Below are positions 62,804-64,000 of a DNA stretch of 64,000 nt, piece after piece. The notes under the pieces are model-generated. The model was given only the letters and a program-made list of their open reading frames with translations, ran no database searches and was not told the DNA's origin. A program made the position numbers and the translations under genes. Source of the DNA: Pseudanabaena sp. (GTDB taxonomy: Bacteria > Cyanobacteriota > Cyanobacteriia > Pseudanabaenales > Pseudanabaenaceae); the NCBI GenBank assembly GCA_003249035.1, contig QBMK01000003.1:62001-126000 (forward strand), in the 5' to 3' direction. How positions within the stretch are numbered: position 1 is the first letter of the stretch; each line of letters opens with the position of its first letter.

Positions 62804-64000
62804 CTAGCGCTTCTCAAATACAGCCATGCCAAAAGTATATTTCATGGCTGGGTGAGGTGAATAATAGCCATAATGAATAACAGCCTCTCCTAGGCTCCAA
62901 TCCATCTCATGCTGCAGCTTTAAGCCTTGGCGATCGCAAACATCAATAAATTGACAAACTTTCTCTTTGTCCAGAGGTTGCCAATTTAAACCATAAAGAC
63001 GAACTGGCGATATAAGTTTTGGTTCCCAATAATCAAAAGTGACAAATAAACGTCCTCCAGCCTGAAGTAGGCGACTAACTTCCGACGTAAAACGCTCAAG
63101 ATCTACCTCATGTTCAATCACCGATAGACATGAAATATTTGCAAAATGGTGTGATGGTAATCCTGTATCCATCAAATCACCCTTAAGGTACTTCACTCGA
63201 GGGATTGGCACGTCAGGCTCTTGGAAATCAATACCATAGAGGTCGCCTTGGATATTTTTTAGGGTGAGATTTTTTAAGATATAGGAATCAGAACTACCCA
63301 TATCCAAAAAGTTGCCATCACCAATTTCAGAGACAATATGTGCAAGATCCCAGTCTTTGCAAACTAAATTGTGAGAAGCAAAGCCATTACGATGTAAGAA
63401 TTCTGTGCATTTGTCCACTTCAATTCTAGATTTAAGAAATTTGCAAAGATTTCCAACTGGTAATCTGGGCTGATGGGCTGATGTAATTGCTTTATCTGAA
63501 GTTTGTAAGTATGGTGTTTGGTTAGGGTTAGGTTTTAGGAGTGCCCAATCAGAGCTGAGTGTAGTTTCAATAGAGTAGCCAAGTGCTTCAACGATCTCAC
63601 TCCATGATTGAGGATTACCTCCGAGGATGATAGTAGGCTTATTTTTTAAAATCGTATTGACTGCTCCTTGGAGAGCTTTAGACTCGTTCCCATTAGCAAA
63701 GATTTTGATTAGGCTAACAGGGGTGACAATGTTTAGATCGTCAATGGATATAGTTTCTTCTTCTTTTTTTTCTATATCACTGCTTAGAGTATCCGAACTT
63801 ATCTTGTTGCTTTCACCCACAAGCCCGAGGTAGGGTCGAACATTATAAATGTGGTTAACAGCCAAAGTTTTTTGCAAAGCATGAAAAAGATAGGCATCAG
63901 ATTCAAAAGCTAGTACTTGTCCTTGAGCCCCAGTTATTTGGGCAAATAAAGCAGTTGTTTGTCCAAAACGGGTACCGATATCAATCACAGTTGAATTTGG
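62804..64000 (-). CDS. Double methyltransferase (FkbM-like + class I), 5' end outside the window
   Basis: At least 398 codons; the frame continues past the right edge as PNSTVIDIGTRFGQTTAL, so the M at 63988 is not the start. The N-terminal part is an FkbM-type domain (VIDIGTRFGQTTALFAQI, VLAFESDAYLFHALQKTLAV, LIKIFANGNESKALQGA). The C-terminal part from about residue 200 is a separate class I SAM methyltransferase (FLDMGSSDSYILKNL, DLYGIDFQEPDVP, ISCLSVIEHEVDLERFTSEV, GGRLFVTFDYWEP). Probably modifies the surface glycan. The stop sits 1 bp before the start of the epimerase gene. Confidence 0.85.
   Translation of the reverse strand, partial: PNSTVIDIGTRFGQTTALFAQITGAQGQVLAFESDAYLFHALQKTLAVNHIYNVRPYLGLVGESNKISSDTLSSDIEKKEEETISIDDLNIVTPVSLIKIFANGNESKALQGAVNTILKNKPTIILGGNPQSWSEIVEALGYSIETTLSSDWALLKPNPNQTPYLQTSDKAITSAHQPRLPVGNLCKFLKSRIEVDKCTEFLHRNGFASHNLVCKDWDLAHIVSEIGDGNFLDMGSSDSYILKNLTLKNIQGDLYGIDFQEPDVPIPRVKYLKGDLMDTGLPSHHFANISCLSVIEHEVDLERFTSEVSRLLQAGGRLFVTFDYWEPKLISPVRLYGLNWQPLDKEKVCQFIDVCDRQGLKLQHEMDWSLGEAVIHYGYYSPHPAMKYTFGMAVFEKR

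Overview
The window is a 64 kb stretch of a cyanobacterial chromosome. The HIP1 palindrome GCGATCGC is very frequent. The genes include oxygenic-photosynthesis and thylakoid factors (psb27, thf1/psb29, petM), a cyanobacterial ferredoxin-sulfite reductase, an SLH-domain iron porin and several families found mainly in cyanobacteria (DUF3685 response regulator, DUF4278, DUF4912, D27-like). The style (AT-rich, many long intergenic hairpins) is compatible with a Pseudanabaena-like filamentous cyanobacterium, but the genus is a guess.

Layout. 1-7.9 kb: the start of a DedA protein, a NIL-ferredoxin, a bifunctional cell-wall hydrolase, an unusual cluster of three 30-residue membrane peptides (two of them tandem duplicates) between bolA and a DUF4278 gene, then exonuclease III, a pentapeptide protein, an acetyltransferase and a MAPEG protein. 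8-13 kb: cutA, thf1, a response regulator/histidine kinase pair and psb27. 13-18 kb: DUF4912 protein, D27-like protein, cupin and an NB-ARC ATPase. 18-25.9 kb: glycoside hydrolase, sir and two ammonium transporters. 25.9-33.8 kb: a C-terminal processing protease, a NarL-type regulator, an IS1 remnant, fructose-bisphosphatase, PP2C, tgt and lapA. 34-39.4 kb: iron porin and a BMP-type ABC importer without an adjacent ATPase, preceded by a full-consensus NtcA promoter. 39.6-47.7 kb: petM, CIRCE-groESL, an O-antigen-ligase-like protein, a coiled-coil protein, tldD and a GAF-PAS histidine kinase. 47.8-64 kb: one long minus-strand cluster for cell-surface polysaccharide (GT4, GT2 and GT9 glycosyltransferases, GDP-mannose dehydratase-type enzymes, FkbM methyltransferases), scarred by IS66, ISAzo13 and small non-autonomous elements and holding several broken genes.

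Functional themes. Nitrogen is one theme: two Amt transporters, with a GTA-N8-TAC box upstream of the first, and a BMP importer whose promoter fits GTA-N8-TAC-N22-TA-N3-T exactly. Envelope biogenesis and surface glycans are the second. Genome plasticity is the third. Two miniature repeat families can be defined from this sequence alone: family A (about 103 bp, ATACCAA...TTGGTAT ends, three internal hairpins, six copies plus one short form) and family B (two 132-bp copies, each between a perfect 8-bp direct repeat). Two further miniature inverted-repeat elements sit inside older insertion sequences. Almost every gene end carries a long perfect hairpin. No tRNA, rRNA, CRISPR array or replication origin was recognised.
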